NCBI GenBank assembly: GCA_001701165.1
Contig: DAAP01000021.1
Coordinates: 1 to 45,966, forward strand
Length of the DNA: 45,966 nt
Direction: 5' to 3'
DNA from: Bacteroidales bacterium H4
Lineage (GTDB): Bacteria; Bacteroidota; Bacteroidia; Bacteroidales; Muribaculaceae
In this document: positions 1 through 8,641 of the stretch, in pieces
Position numbering within the stretch: position 1 is the stretch's first letter
Layout: the number at the start of each line of letters is the position of its first letter
Position numbers and translations under genes: made by a program
The notes under the pieces: model-generated
Told to the model about the DNA's origin: nothing
What the model saw: the letters and a program-made list of their open reading frames with translations, nothing else
Databases searched by the model: none

Positions 1-67
1 TTTATTTAGGACAATATTGGTAAAAACGCGTTGTTTCGGTGTATTACACTCTTTCCCTCGTTTGTTC

Positions 68-98
68 TTGTGAATGGTCGGAAATAAGTGTATTTTTG
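68..98 (+). promoter_or_regulatory. Bacteroidetes-type promoter of the zinc-ribbon protein gene
   Basis: TATTTTTG at 91-98 fits the -7 consensus TAnnTTTG, and TTG at 68-70 lies 20 bp upstream in the -33 position. The start codon at 125 follows about 26 bases after the -7 element, giving a short leader. Confidence 0.6.
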
Positions 99-124
99 CG
101 AAATAATGGTCAAAATAATCTCTC

Positions 125-583
125 ATGAAGGAAATACGAAGGAGTCAGTATGTTACGGAGCTGCAGGAGCTTGAATCCATCTTGAAGGAATCGGGCATAG
201 ATGCCAAGATAGTCGAATACAACGGAGACCTGTTCAACTCGACGGGAAGCGCGGTTATGTTTTCGTTGTACGTAGAGGACGATGATGCAGAGAGAGCTGC
301 GGCCATAGCGACAAAGTGTAATCCGGACAATTCGAAAGGGGTGACATATTGTCGCGAATGTGGAAGTGAGAATATCACCAAGGAAGTGGTGCACAAAAGA
401 CTGCCTGTATACTTTTTGGCCATAGGGTTGGTCGTGTGCGCTACGGGTTTTTTCCTCCCGGGACGTGTTCTGCCGTGGTTCTGCTGGATTGCGGGCGCGG
501 TGCTTGTTGCCAATACTTTTGTTCCATTCAAGAGGACGCTGTACTATTGCAATGATTGCAAGAAGTATTTTAAGGACATATGA
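125..583 (+). CDS. DUF2007-like small membrane protein with split zinc ribbon
   Basis: This is a 152-residue protein of unknown function. Residues about 8-65 look like the DUF2007 (putative signal-transducing) fold, with an ELESILKESGIDAKIVEYNG core. Residues about 77-82 carry a CxxC pair (YCRECGSE), and a second pair (YYCNDCKKY) lies at the C-terminus, so the two could form one zinc ribbon. Two hydrophobic helices (about 97-135) sit between the pairs and make it a likely inner-membrane protein with both Cys pairs on the same face. The ATG at 125 is chosen because it follows a good promoter at 68-98. It stands alone, upstream of tRNA-Lys. The DUF2007 assignment is from pattern recognition only. 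Confidence 0.75.
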   Translation: MKEIRRSQYVTELQELESILKESGIDAKIVEYNGDLFNSTGSAVMFSLYVEDDDAERAAAIATKCNPDNSKGVTYCRECGSENITKEVVHKRLPVYFLAIGLVVCATGFFLPGRVLPWFCWIAGAVLVANTFVPFKRTLYYCNDCKKYFKDI

Positions 584-681
584 ACGGATGACACATATTG
601 TCTGCAGTGCCGGCGATTTGCCGACAGCGCTTTGCCGTTCGAGCGAAAAAATCCGTTGAGAAAAATTTTTTGAAAAAAATA

Positions 682-713
682 TTTGGTCGGTTCGCCGAAA
701 GATTGTATCTTTG
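682..713 (+). promoter_or_regulatory. Promoter of tRNA-Lys
   Basis: TTTG at 682-685, a 20-bp spacer and TATCTTTG at 706-713 match the Bacteroidetes sigma-70 consensus fully. The tRNA begins 40 bases downstream of the -7 box. Confidence 0.85.
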
Positions 714-752
714 CATCCGCAAAGAGGGCAAAGAGATGCCTGTTTGATGCAT

Positions 753-825
<73 letters not shown>

Positions 826-838
826 CATTGATTGAAAG

Positions 839-883
839 GGATTACAGCACAACGCTTTATGCGTTGGATGTAATCCTTTTTTT
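839..883 (+). terminator. Rho-independent terminator of tRNA-Lys
   Basis: Arms GGATTACA (839-846) and TGTAATCC (869-876) enclose a second small hairpin (AACGC/GCGTT) and are followed by seven T (877-883). Confidence 0.85.
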
Positions 884-1031
884 ATACCCCGTGGGGGCAT
901 AAAAATTCGTAACTCGTCCGATAATCTCGTGAAAATTCGGATGATACATTCGGATGTTTTTGGGCGTATTCGGAAACAAAAACTTGTGCACTCTGCACGG
1001 ACATGAGTCTGCAGACGGAGAGTAGAATATG
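884..1031. other. Gene-free stretch between tRNA-Lys and the hairpin before the CRISPR array
   Basis: No convincing gene is seen on either strand. The only structure noted is a 9-bp direct repeat ATTCGGATG at 935-943 and 948-956 (13-bp period). Minus-strand open frames here run into the first CRISPR repeat and have no family features. Confidence 0.5.
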
Positions 1032-1092
1032 TTGCCTGGAGCTAAAGGTTTGGTACACAGATCCAAATTCTTGGCTCCCGGCAATTTTTTTT
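1032..1092 (+). terminator. Long hairpin followed by T8, just before the CRISPR array
   Basis: A near-perfect 22-bp stem pairs 1032-1053 with 1063-1084 (two mismatches and a few G-T pairs), with a 9-base loop and T8 at 1085-1092. It has the form of a strong plus-strand intrinsic terminator, yet no gene is seen upstream after the tRNA-Lys terminator. It may end an unrecognised small RNA starting between 884 and 1031, or insulate the array. Confidence 0.65.
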
Positions 1093-1143
1093 AAGATGGT
1101 TTCGGAGATAACGATTTCATAGCAGAAGTCAAGGCTATTATAA

Positions 1144-1396
1144 GTCTTAATCCTTGTTTTAGTGGAGGATGGTCTCGGGGTAACAAAAAATGGCATCAAA
1201 TTTAAAATAGTGGGGTGTCTTAATCCTTGTTTTAGTGGAGGATGGTCTCGGGGAGCACATGAAAAAATATAAATTAACAGATGAGACGTCTTAATCCTTG
1301 TTTTAGTGGAGGATGGTCTCGGGGTCTCTCTGAAATGTCAAACTACCACCTCATAAACTGTCTTAATCCTTGTTTTAGTGGAGGATGGTCTCGGAG
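1144..1396. CRISPR. Orphan CRISPR array, 4 repeats and 3 spacers
   Basis: Four copies of a 36-37-base repeat start at 1144, 1217, 1288 and 1360; it begins GTCTTAATCC and ends GGTCTCGGGG. The first three copies are identical, and the last has one change near its end (CTCGGAG). Counting 36-base repeats, the three spacers are 37, 35 and 36 bases and unrelated to one another. On the minus strand the repeat ends in ATTAAGAC, which resembles the 8-base crRNA tag of type I and III systems (ATTGAAAC-like), so the crRNA strand may be minus with a leader to the right. The single variant repeat at the right end argues weakly for the opposite polarity. No cas gene occurs anywhere in the window. The repeat translates as LNPCFSGGWS, so protein predictions here are artefacts. 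Confidence 0.93.
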
Positions 1397-1722
1397 AGCA
1401 ACTTTTGGAAGTGTCTGTCAACGAGACTGTTATAACAATATTTTTAATTTCGTTAACGTTTGGAGACCAAAAATATGTACCTTTTCGGGTGTTATCACAG
1501 ACGCAAATTTACGAATTTTCGGTGAGTGCGAACATGTTTTTCGAGAATATTTCGGAGTTTTTTGTGTAGATGTCTGATCAAAAAAGTAGGCACTTAAAGG
1601 TTTTTAGTGGTTATTATTATTGGAAGTAGACACCGTGATTTCATCGATTGCCGGATAATGGCATCACGGTGGTGGGAGGCAATTTCATGCGATTAGGTTT
1701 CCGGAATTTTATCGTGTGATAT
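1397..1722. other. Right flank of the CRISPR array, no gene seen
   Basis: No supported gene. This is the candidate leader if the array is read on the minus strand. A perfect 9-bp inverted repeat CACCGTGAT (1631-1639) / ATCACGGTG (1663-1671) lies in it. A short stretch near 1600-1610 (TTTTTAGTGG) resembles part of the CRISPR repeat and may be chance. Confidence 0.45.
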
Positions 1723-1761
1723 AACAACAGCCCTCGTCGATGGTTGGCGAGGGCTGTTGTT
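1723..1761 (-). terminator. Terminator-like hairpin after nifJ
   Basis: A perfect 14-bp stem (1723-1736 with 1748-1761, core CAACAGCCCTCG) with an 11-base loop sits 21 bases past the nifJ stop. No clean T-run follows on either strand, so the mechanism is uncertain. Confidence 0.6.
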
Positions 1762-1781
1762 GTGTTCGGGAACCTATGTGG

Positions 1782-4700
1782 TTATTTGTTGTTGTCTTCG
1801 ATTTTTTCGACCAGAGGATCTACGCCCCACTGTTGCTGTGAGAGGCGGCGGTAGTTGTTGTAGCGCCATTGGGCGTTGGCCTTGGCGGCAGCGAAAAGTT
1901 CGGCGGCTTCGTTGGGGTAGGCTTTGACTACGGAAGCGTAGCGAACCTCGCCTTTGAGGAAGTCTTCGAAATTGTCCCATTGGGGTTCTTTGCTGTCGAG
2001 GCTGAAGGGGTTCTGACCTTGCTCTTCGAGTGCGGGGTTGTAGCGCCATAGGTGCCAGTATCCACATTCGACGGCACGCTGTTCCTCGTTCTGGCTGTGT
2101 CCCATGCCGGCTTTGATGCCGTGGTTGATACAGGGCGAGTAGGCGATTACCAGCGAAGGTCCGTCGTATGCTTCGGCTTCGCGCAGTGCCTTGAGGGTCT
2201 GTGCTTGGTCTGCGCCCATAGCTATCTGTGCGCAGTATACGTAGCCGTATGTCGAGGCGATAAGTCCTAGGTCTTTCTTGCGTATGCGTTTGCCGGAGGC
2301 GGCAAATTTGGCAATGGCACCTAAGGGTGTAGCCTTGGAGGCCTGACCACCGGTGTTGGAGTATACCTCGGTGTCGAGTACGAGGACGTTGACATTCTTG
2401 CCTGAAGCGAGTACGTGGTCCAGGCCGCCGAAGCCTATGTCGTAGGCGGCGCCGTCACCGGCGATAATCCATTGCGAACGAGCGGCGATGAAGCCTTTGA
2501 GTTCGACAATTTCGCGGCAGGTGTCGCATCCGCAGGCTTGGCACAAGGGCACAATTTTGTCAGCGACTTCGCGTGTGGAAGCGGCGTTGTGGGGTGCATC
2601 GAGCCATTGCTGGGCAAGAGCCTTGATTTGATCGGAACACTTGGCGCATTCCAGAGCTTTGTGCATCAGGTCGGCTACGCGCTGACGGATTTTTTCGGTG
2701 GCGATGTTCATGCCGAGGCCGAATTCGGCGAAGTCTTCGAAGAGAGAGTTGGCCCATGCGGGACCGTGTCCGGCGGCGTTGACGGTGTATGGCGTCGAGG
2801 GTACCGAGCCCGAGTATATGGATGAGCAGCCGGTGGCGTTGGCTACCATTTCGTGGTCGCCGAAGAGCTGGCTTATTAGTTTTACGTATGGCGTTTCGCC
2901 GCAGCCCGAGCATGCGCCCGAGAACTCAAAGAGCGGTTGTGCAAATTGGCTGTTCTTGACGGTGGCTTTGATGTCTACCAGGTCGGCTTTGCAGCTGACC
3001 TTTTCGGCGCAGTAGTCCCATTCGGGCTGAATGTCGAGCTGGCTTTCCAGTGGTTTCATTTCCAGAGCCTTGACGCCTTTCTTGCCGGGGCATACGTCTA
3101 CGCAGTTGCCACAGCCGAGGCAGTCGAGGACATCGACGGCTTGGATGAAGCGTGTGCCGGCCATGGTCTTGCCGATGGTGGCAAGTGTGCGTTCTTCGCC
3201 GAAGGGTGCGGCTTGCATTTCGTCGGCATCGAGCACGAAGGGACGTATGGCGGCGTGGGGGCATACAAAGGCGCATTTGTTGCATTGGATGCAATTTTCG
3301 GGATTCCATTCGGGGACGAAGGCAGCCACGCCGCGTTTTTCGTAGCGGGCGGTGGAGTTTTGCCATGTTCCGTCGGGTATGGCTTCGAAGTCGCTCACTT
3401 TGAGCAGGTCGCCGTCTTGTGCGTTGATGGGTCGTACGATGTCGTGCACAAAAGCGGGAGCGTTGTCTGCGACTATTTCGTCGTCGGGGAGCTGTGCCCA
3501 TGCGGGGTCTACGGCCAGAGTGTGGTATTCATTGCCGCGGTCTACGGCTGCATAGTTTTTGTCGACGACATCTTGTCCTTTCTTGCTGTAGGATTTGACG
3601 ATGAATTTCTTCATCTGTTCGACTGCCAGGTCTATGGGTATCACTTCGGTGATGCGGAAGAAGGCGCTTTGCAGGATGGTGTTGGTTCGGTTGCCGAGGC
3701 CTATTTCCTGCGCGATGCGTGTTGCGTCGATGTAATATACGGTGATATTGTGCTGTGCGAAGTAGCGCTTGACCTTATTGGGCAGGTGTTTGGCCAGCTG
3801 CTCTCCTTCCCAGATGGTGTTGAGCAGGAATGTGCCGCCGTCGCGCAGTCCGCGTGTAACGTCGTACATGTGCAGGTATGCCTGGACGTGGCATGCTACG
3901 AAGTTGGGCGTGTTCACCAGGTATGTCGAGCGTATGGGCTTGTCGCCGAAGCGCAGGTGCGAGCAGGTGAAGCCGCCGGACTTCTTGGAGTCGTAGGCGA
4001 AGTATGCTTGGCAGTATTTGTCGGTGTTGTCGCCGATGATTTTTACGGAGTTCTTGTTTGCACCTACGGTACCATCGGCGCCCAGTCCGTAGAACTTGGC
4101 TTCGAAAGTCGAGGGGTCGCCCAGTGCCATTTCCTTGACGGGAGGCAGCGATGTGAAGGTTACGTCATCGACTATGCCCATAGTGAAGTGGTCCTTGGGC
4201 TGGGGCAGTGCGAGGTTTTCGTATAATCCGACGATTTGTGCGGGTGTGGTGTCTTTGGAGGCCAGTCCGAAGCGTCCGCCGATGATCATGGGGGCGTTTT
4301 CGCGGCCGTAGAAGGCTTCCTTGACGTCCAGGAGCAGAGGCTCGCCGTTGGCTCCGGGTTCCTTGGTGCGGTCGAGTACGGCTATGCGCTTGGCTGTGGC
4401 GGGTACGGCTGCCAGCAGGTGCTTGACTGAGAATGGACGGAACAGGTGTACGCTTACGAGGCCGACTTTCTCGCCTTTGGCGGTGAGGTAGTCTATGGCT
4501 TCTTTGGCGGCCTGTGTGACGCTGCCCATTGCAATGATTACGCGGTCGGCATCCTTGGCCCCGTAGTAGCTGAACAGGTGGTATTCGCGACCGGTGATTT
4601 TGGCGATTTCGGCCATGTATCCTTCGACGATGTCGGGCACGGCGTTATAGTGTCGGTTGCAGGCTTCGCGGTGCTGGAAGAACACGTCGCCGTTTTCGGC

Positions 4701-5360
4701 CATACCGCGTGATACGGGTGCTTCGGGTGTGAGGGCACGTGCGCGGAAGTCGGCGAGTGCCTTGCGGTCCAACAGCGGTTCGAGGTCTTCCTGTTGCATT
4801 TCTTCCACTTTCTGGATTTCGTGCGAGGTGCGGAAGCCGTCAAAGAAGTTGACGAAAGGTACGCTGCTCTTGATGGCGGCCAGATGTGCCACACCGGCCA
4901 AGTCCATAACTTCCTGTACCGAACCTTCGGCAAGCATAGCAAATCCGGTCTGGCGTACGGACATCACGTCCTGATGATCGCCGAATATGCTCAATGCGTG
5001 GCTGGCCAAAGTACGTGCCGACACGTGGAACACTGTCGGGAGCAGCTCGCCTGCAATCTTGTACATGTTGGGAATCATCAGCAGCAGTCCTTGCGAGGCT
5101 GTGTATGTCGTTGTCAGCGCTCCGGCTTGCAGCGACCCGTGCACGGCGCCGGCGGCGCCGCCTTCGCTTTGCATTTCCTGTACCAGCACCGTCTCGCCAA
5201 AGATATTGCGGCGGCCGGCTGCGGACCATTCGTCCACATATTCGGCCATTGTCGAAGACGGGGTGATCGGGTAGATGGCAGCGACTTCCGAGAACATGTA
5301 GCTCACGTGGGCAGCGGCTTGATTGCCGTCGCATGTTACGAATTTCTTTTCTCTACTCAT
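1782..5360 (-). CDS. nifJ: Pyruvate:ferredoxin (flavodoxin) oxidoreductase
   Basis: The enzyme converts pyruvate and CoA to acetyl-CoA and CO2, reducing ferredoxin or flavodoxin; it is the main pyruvate-oxidising enzyme of anaerobic Bacteroidales and cytoplasmic. The 1192-residue length matches the single-chain, homodimeric family. The N-terminal domain has the YPITPSSTMAE motif. Two [4Fe-4S] ferredoxin motifs lie near residues 690 (CIQCNKCAFVCP) and 747 (CLGCGNCVDVCP), and the C-terminal thiamine-diphosphate domain has GDGAAYDIGFGG near residue 965 and SNTGGQASKATP after it. The start is set at MSREKKFVTCDG (5360), since an upstream 44-residue extension is unrelated to the family. A TACCTTTG box lies at 5432-5425 on the minus strand. 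It appears to be a single-gene unit. Confidence 0.96.
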   Translation of the reverse strand: MSREKKFVTCDGNQAAAHVSYMFSEVAAIYPITPSSTMAEYVDEWSAAGRRNIFGETVLVQEMQSEGGAAGAVHGSLQAGALTTTYTASQGLLLMIPNMYKIAGELLPTVFHVSARTLASHALSIFGDHQDVMSVRQTGFAMLAEGSVQEVMDLAGVAHLAAIKSSVPFVNFFDGFRTSHEIQKVEEMQQEDLEPLLDRKALADFRARALTPEAPVSRGMAENGDVFFQHREACNRHYNAVPDIVEGYMAEIAKITGREYHLFSYYGAKDADRVIIAMGSVTQAAKEAIDYLTAKGEKVGLVSVHLFRPFSVKHLLAAVPATAKRIAVLDRTKEPGANGEPLLLDVKEAFYGRENAPMIIGGRFGLASKDTTPAQIVGLYENLALPQPKDHFTMGIVDDVTFTSLPPVKEMALGDPSTFEAKFYGLGADGTVGANKNSVKIIGDNTDKYCQAYFAYDSKKSGGFTCSHLRFGDKPIRSTYLVNTPNFVACHVQAYLHMYDVTRGLRDGGTFLLNTIWEGEQLAKHLPNKVKRYFAQHNITVYYIDATRIAQEIGLGNRTNTILQSAFFRITEVIPIDLAVEQMKKFIVKSYSKKGQDVVDKNYAAVDRGNEYHTLAVDPAWAQLPDDEIVADNAPAFVHDIVRPINAQDGDLLKVSDFEAIPDGTWQNSTARYEKRGVAAFVPEWNPENCIQCNKCAFVCPHAAIRPFVLDADEMQAAPFGEERTLATIGKTMAGTRFIQAVDVLDCLGCGNCVDVCPGKKGVKALEMKPLESQLDIQPEWDYCAEKVSCKADLVDIKATVKNSQFAQPLFEFSGACSGCGETPYVKLISQLFGDHEMVANATGCSSIYSGSVPSTPYTVNAAGHGPAWANSLFEDFAEFGLGMNIATEKIRQRVADLMHKALECAKCSDQIKALAQQWLDAPHNAASTREVADKIVPLCQACGCDTCREIVELKGFIAARSQWIIAGDGAAYDIGFGGLDHVLASGKNVNVLVLDTEVYSNTGGQASKATPLGAIAKFAASGKRIRKKDLGLIASTYGYVYCAQIAMGADQAQTLKALREAEAYDGPSLVIAYSPCINHGIKAGMGHSQNEEQRAVECGYWHLWRYNPALEEQGQNPFSLDSKEPQWDNFEDFLKGEVRYASVVKAYPNEAAELFAAAKANAQWRYNNYRRLSQQQWGVDPLVEKIEDNNK

Positions 5361-5424
5361 TGTTGGTGGTTTATGTTGTTGTATTTCAGTTTTTTCGAAA
5401 CTGTACCTTGTGGATAATCCAGCG

Positions 5425-5432
5425 CAAAGGTA
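5425..5432 (-). promoter_or_regulatory. -7 promoter element of nifJ
   Basis: TACCTTTG on the minus strand, 65 bases before the nifJ start. No clear -33 element was found. Confidence 0.55.
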
Positions 5433-5612
5433 CGATTTTTTTCGCAATTTCGATGCGCCGTTAAAATACTTTAATACTGAGTCGTAGCGCACGCATATAC
5501 GCGACCCTTAACCGCTGTGCCTCTAACGGCTTACGATGGCCTTATTTGCGCTGTCTTCCGCCGTTGTTTTTGGCGGTCGATGCGGATGTTTCCGAAGGTC
5601 GTCAGATGTGTT

Positions 5613-5652
5613 TGCGCCTGAAAAGTGCGACAAATCGTACTTTTCAGGCGCA
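5613..5652 (-). terminator. 18-bp hairpin between the beta-barrel gene and nifJ
   Basis: The arms TGCGCCTGAAAAGTGCGA and its complement pair over 18 bp with one G-T pair and a CAAA loop. It lies 31 bases past the stop of the beta-barrel gene, where a terminator is expected, but no T-run follows. Apart from this and the nifJ promoter, the stretch 5361-5682 holds nothing recognisable. Confidence 0.5.
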
Positions 5653-5682
5653 GGGTGGGGCGTATGGTTGGCGTGGAGGATA

Positions 5683-8505
5683 TTACATTGGCGGGCGTCT
5701 TCCGGGATGTCCCGGAGGCGGGCCGCCCGGGCCGCGACGTCTGTCATCGGCGTTGCGGTCTTTGGGTTGGTTGCCTTTGCCGAAGGTGTTGAATTTGTAG
5801 CTGAAGGTGATCATGAAGTATCGCGTGAGCGAGTTGTAGCGGCTGTCGTCGATGTAGTTGGCTGTGACGGTGCGGCTGACGTTGTTTTTCTGGCGCAGCA
5901 AGTCGTAGGCCTTGAAGGTGATGGTGGCGTTGCGGCCGCGCAGGAATTGGTAGGCTATGGAGGCGTTCCACATCCATTCGTTGCGGTCGTATCCGGCCGA
6001 GTATCCGTTGGTTGCGTCGTAGTTGAGGTCGGTGGAGAGCACCAGCCCGAAAGGTGTGTAATATGTGCCGTAGAAGCTGAAGCCGTAGCCGTGTACATCG
6101 CGGTTGCTGCCTGACTGGACGGTATTGCGAGATGTCTGAAAGTTGTAGCGAGGGCGTATCTCGAGTTCGATGTTGTCGGGGCGCCATGCCAGCGAGGGCG
6201 AGAGCATCACGTCAAAGGCTATGGAGGTGTTGCGCAGGCCGTTGTTGAATCCGACGTTGTGGTTCAGGCGCGTGCCTATATGGGTATTGAACACGAATGC
6301 GCGGTTGCGCAGCGGTTGCGAGAACATACCCATTGCCATTGCGAACCATACGCCGTTGACGTTGTCGTAGGTGGTGGTTTGTCCGCCGGTGGTGGCGTCG
6401 TAGATGGTCTTGGAGACTATGGAGTTTTGCGTGATGTTGGCAAAAGCCATGGCCATGATTGAACGTTGGGCCTCGGAATTGAAGTTTTGGTAGCGCATGC
6501 GTATGTTGTGCGTGAATGTGGGGTTCAGCGAGGGGTTGCCGACGACGATGCGCAGGGGGTCGGACTTGTCGGCCACGGGTTGGAGTTGCGACATTGAGGG
6601 TTGGGATGAGCGTCCGCGATAGTCGAGGTTGAAGGTGCGCTGCTTGGACAGTTTCCAGCGGTAGCGCAGGTAGGGGGCGATGTTGAGGGTGTGTCGCGTG
6701 GGTATGTCGCGAGCGTTGTCTATGAGGTCGTGCGAACTGGACATTTGGGGTACCAGTGACAGGCCGGCATCGATGGTCCAGACCTTGGAGACGTGCTTGA
6801 AGCCGGCGCGTATGTCTTGGCTCATATAGTTGTTGCGGAAGCTGTTGCTCAGGTCGCTGTTCCATACCAAATCATCGCCGATGACGGGGTCTTGGCCGTA
6901 TCCGCCGGGCCACGATACTGGGCGGTCGTAGGTGAGGCGGTCGGCGTTGTTCCAGCGGTATCGCAGGCGGTAAGCGAAGGTCAGGAAGTTGCCGTTTTTG
7001 ACATTGCCCAGTGGCTCGGTCCAGCTTATGCGTGCCGATAAGGTTTTGCTCCATGTGTGGTTGGATGCGTATTGGTCGTACACATCGGTTTTGTCGTCAA
7101 GCAGGAAAAAGCGGTTCCAGGAGTATGAGTCTTCGTGTTCGCGTACGTTGGAGGTATTGGCATTGAGGTGTACGCTGAACGAGCGTCCCGGGCGCGAGGC
7201 AAATTTGTGGTTGTATATCATTGAGAGGCCGAATTCCCAGCTGTTGCCATCGCTGGTGATGTTGTTGCGGCTTTGGGTGACGCGTGTGAGGTCGGCATTG
7301 CCGGCGCGTGTCAGCGATGAATCGACGCTAAGGCCGTCACTGGAATTGTACATCATGCGGGGTCGTATTTCCAGGGTGTTGAGGCTGTCGGGGTTCCATT
7401 GTATGCGGAAATCGGCGCGGAAGTTGTGTCCTCGGTCGTGCGCGTACTTGCCCGAATTGACGTACGATGTGGAGTCTTCGAAGAGATACTGGCGGTCGGT
7501 GGTGCTGTATGTGCGGGCGTCGGTGTTGCTGTACATTACGTTGCCGCCTACGCGGAATATTTCCTTGTTGCCTACGTTGAAGTTGAGGCCCAGGGCGCGA
7601 GATGTGGTGATGCCGTTGTCGCCGCCGAAGTGGCGGAAGCGGCCGCTGGCTCCGTCCGTAAATCCGGGTTCATTGATGTTGTTGATGCCGCCTAAGAGCG
7701 TGATTTGGTTGTCGTTCCAAAAGCGGTTGACGTTGAACGAGCCCATGTATCGGCTGTCGGTGCCGACACCGGCTTCGGCATTGCCGAACCATCCGTTTTT
7801 CATGCCTTTTTTGACGGTGAGATTGATTACGGTTTCTTCTTCGCCGTCATCGACGCCGGTTATACGAGCCAGATCGCTTTTTCGGTCTACGACCTGAAGT
7901 TTGTCCACCATGCTCACGGGTAGGTTTTTGGAGGCCACCTTGGGGTCATCGCTGAAGAATTCCTTGCCGTCCACGAGTATCTTGGTGACTTCCTTGCCGT
8001 TGGAGGTGATTTTACCATCGGATGACACTTCGACGCCTGGCAGACGCTTGAGCAGGTCCTCGACTACGGCGTTGGGCTGTACCTTATAGGTGTCGGCATT
8101 GAACTCGATGGTGTCTTCCATCACCTTGATGGGAGTGCGTATGCCGGAGATGGTAACGGCGTCCAATGTGTAAGCTTCGTCGGAGAGGCGCATAGTGTCC
8201 ACGCGCAGTGTTCGTCCGGCCATGGTGACATTGACTGTCTGTCGGTTGTGGCCTACGTACGAGGCCTCGAGTACATAGCGCCCGTCGGCGATGTCGCGCA
8301 GCACATAGCGTCCGTTGCCGTCGGCGGCAGCGGCCTTGATCACTGTCGAGTCTTTGCTGCGCAGCAGTCGCAGCGAGGCGCCCACCAGCGCATCGCCGTC
8401 GGTGTCGGTCACGACTCCCGAGATGTTGTAGGCCAAGGCATACAATAAGCCGGCCAGTAGGAATATGGACGTCATTACAGGACGTCCTGAGCGGCGTGTT
8501 TTCAT
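5683..8505 (-). CDS. Outer-membrane beta-barrel protein, TonB-receptor-like
   Basis: This 940-residue outer-membrane protein resembles the outer-membrane beta-barrel/TonB-dependent receptor families of Bacteroidetes. In order: a signal peptide (residues 1 to about 26, hydrophobic TSIFLLAGLLYALA), a carboxypeptidase-regulatory-like domain (about 28-110, ISGVVTDTDGDALVGASLRL), a plug-like region (about 120-225, with VVEDLLKRLPGVEV and KILVDGKEFF), then a long barrel rich in alternating aromatic and polar residues. The substrate cannot be told, and no SusD-like partner is adjacent. The last 24 residues are unusual, rich in Arg, Gly and Pro (RRRGPGGPPPGHPGRRPPM) after the last barrel strand. Start chosen at MKTRRSG; an upstream Met nine residues earlier is possible. 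Confidence 0.85.
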   Translation of the reverse strand: MKTRRSGRPVMTSIFLLAGLLYALAYNISGVVTDTDGDALVGASLRLLRSKDSTVIKAAAADGNGRYVLRDIADGRYVLEASYVGHNRQTVNVTMAGRTLRVDTMRLSDEAYTLDAVTISGIRTPIKVMEDTIEFNADTYKVQPNAVVEDLLKRLPGVEVSSDGKITSNGKEVTKILVDGKEFFSDDPKVASKNLPVSMVDKLQVVDRKSDLARITGVDDGEEETVINLTVKKGMKNGWFGNAEAGVGTDSRYMGSFNVNRFWNDNQITLLGGINNINEPGFTDGASGRFRHFGGDNGITTSRALGLNFNVGNKEIFRVGGNVMYSNTDARTYSTTDRQYLFEDSTSYVNSGKYAHDRGHNFRADFRIQWNPDSLNTLEIRPRMMYNSSDGLSVDSSLTRAGNADLTRVTQSRNNITSDGNSWEFGLSMIYNHKFASRPGRSFSVHLNANTSNVREHEDSYSWNRFFLLDDKTDVYDQYASNHTWSKTLSARISWTEPLGNVKNGNFLTFAYRLRYRWNNADRLTYDRPVSWPGGYGQDPVIGDDLVWNSDLSNSFRNNYMSQDIRAGFKHVSKVWTIDAGLSLVPQMSSSHDLIDNARDIPTRHTLNIAPYLRYRWKLSKQRTFNLDYRGRSSQPSMSQLQPVADKSDPLRIVVGNPSLNPTFTHNIRMRYQNFNSEAQRSIMAMAFANITQNSIVSKTIYDATTGGQTTTYDNVNGVWFAMAMGMFSQPLRNRAFVFNTHIGTRLNHNVGFNNGLRNTSIAFDVMLSPSLAWRPDNIELEIRPRYNFQTSRNTVQSGSNRDVHGYGFSFYGTYYTPFGLVLSTDLNYDATNGYSAGYDRNEWMWNASIAYQFLRGRNATITFKAYDLLRQKNNVSRTVTANYIDDSRYNSLTRYFMITFSYKFNTFGKGNQPKDRNADDRRRGPGGPPPGHPGRRPPM

Positions 8506-8606
8506 TTTTGCTTTTTGTCGTTTTCTGACCAATAGACCGCTGTTGCGACCTAATGTTTAGTTGGAGGCTTGTTCTTTTAGCAGTTTTTAGGATTATAAAA
8601 TTTATT

Positions 8607-8637
8607 TTTGCTGAAAGCGGTCGAATGCTTACCTTTG
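8607..8637 (+). promoter_or_regulatory. Promoter placing the transcript start at the EFR1-like start codon
   Basis: TTTG at 8607-8610, a 19-bp spacer and TACCTTTG at 8630-8637 form a near-consensus promoter. The ATG lies at 8642, four bases after the -7 box, so the expected transcription start coincides with the start codon. Confidence 0.8.
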
Positions 8638-8641
8638 CGAT

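Noticed and set aside
860..885. Similarity of the tRNA-Lys terminator (TAATCCTTTTTTTA) to part of the CRISPR repeat, as a tracrRNA-like anti-repeat
   Set aside because: The shared bases are in the terminator stem and T-run, the match is direct rather than complementary, and no cas9 exists.
882..1199. A 105-codon minus-strand frame before and across the first CRISPR repeat
   Set aside because: It covers a terminator hairpin and a CRISPR repeat and has no domain or start signal.
1281..1577. A 98-codon plus-strand frame with repeated LNPCFSGGWS
   Set aside because: The repeats in the protein are the CRISPR repeats read through; it is not a gene.
1598..1625. A decayed fifth CRISPR repeat (TTTTTAGTGG)
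   Set aside because: Only about ten bases match and the spacing does not fit the array.
2937..4226. A 429-codon plus-strand frame within nifJ
   Set aside because: Antisense shadow of a GC-rich, strongly conserved gene; no family features.
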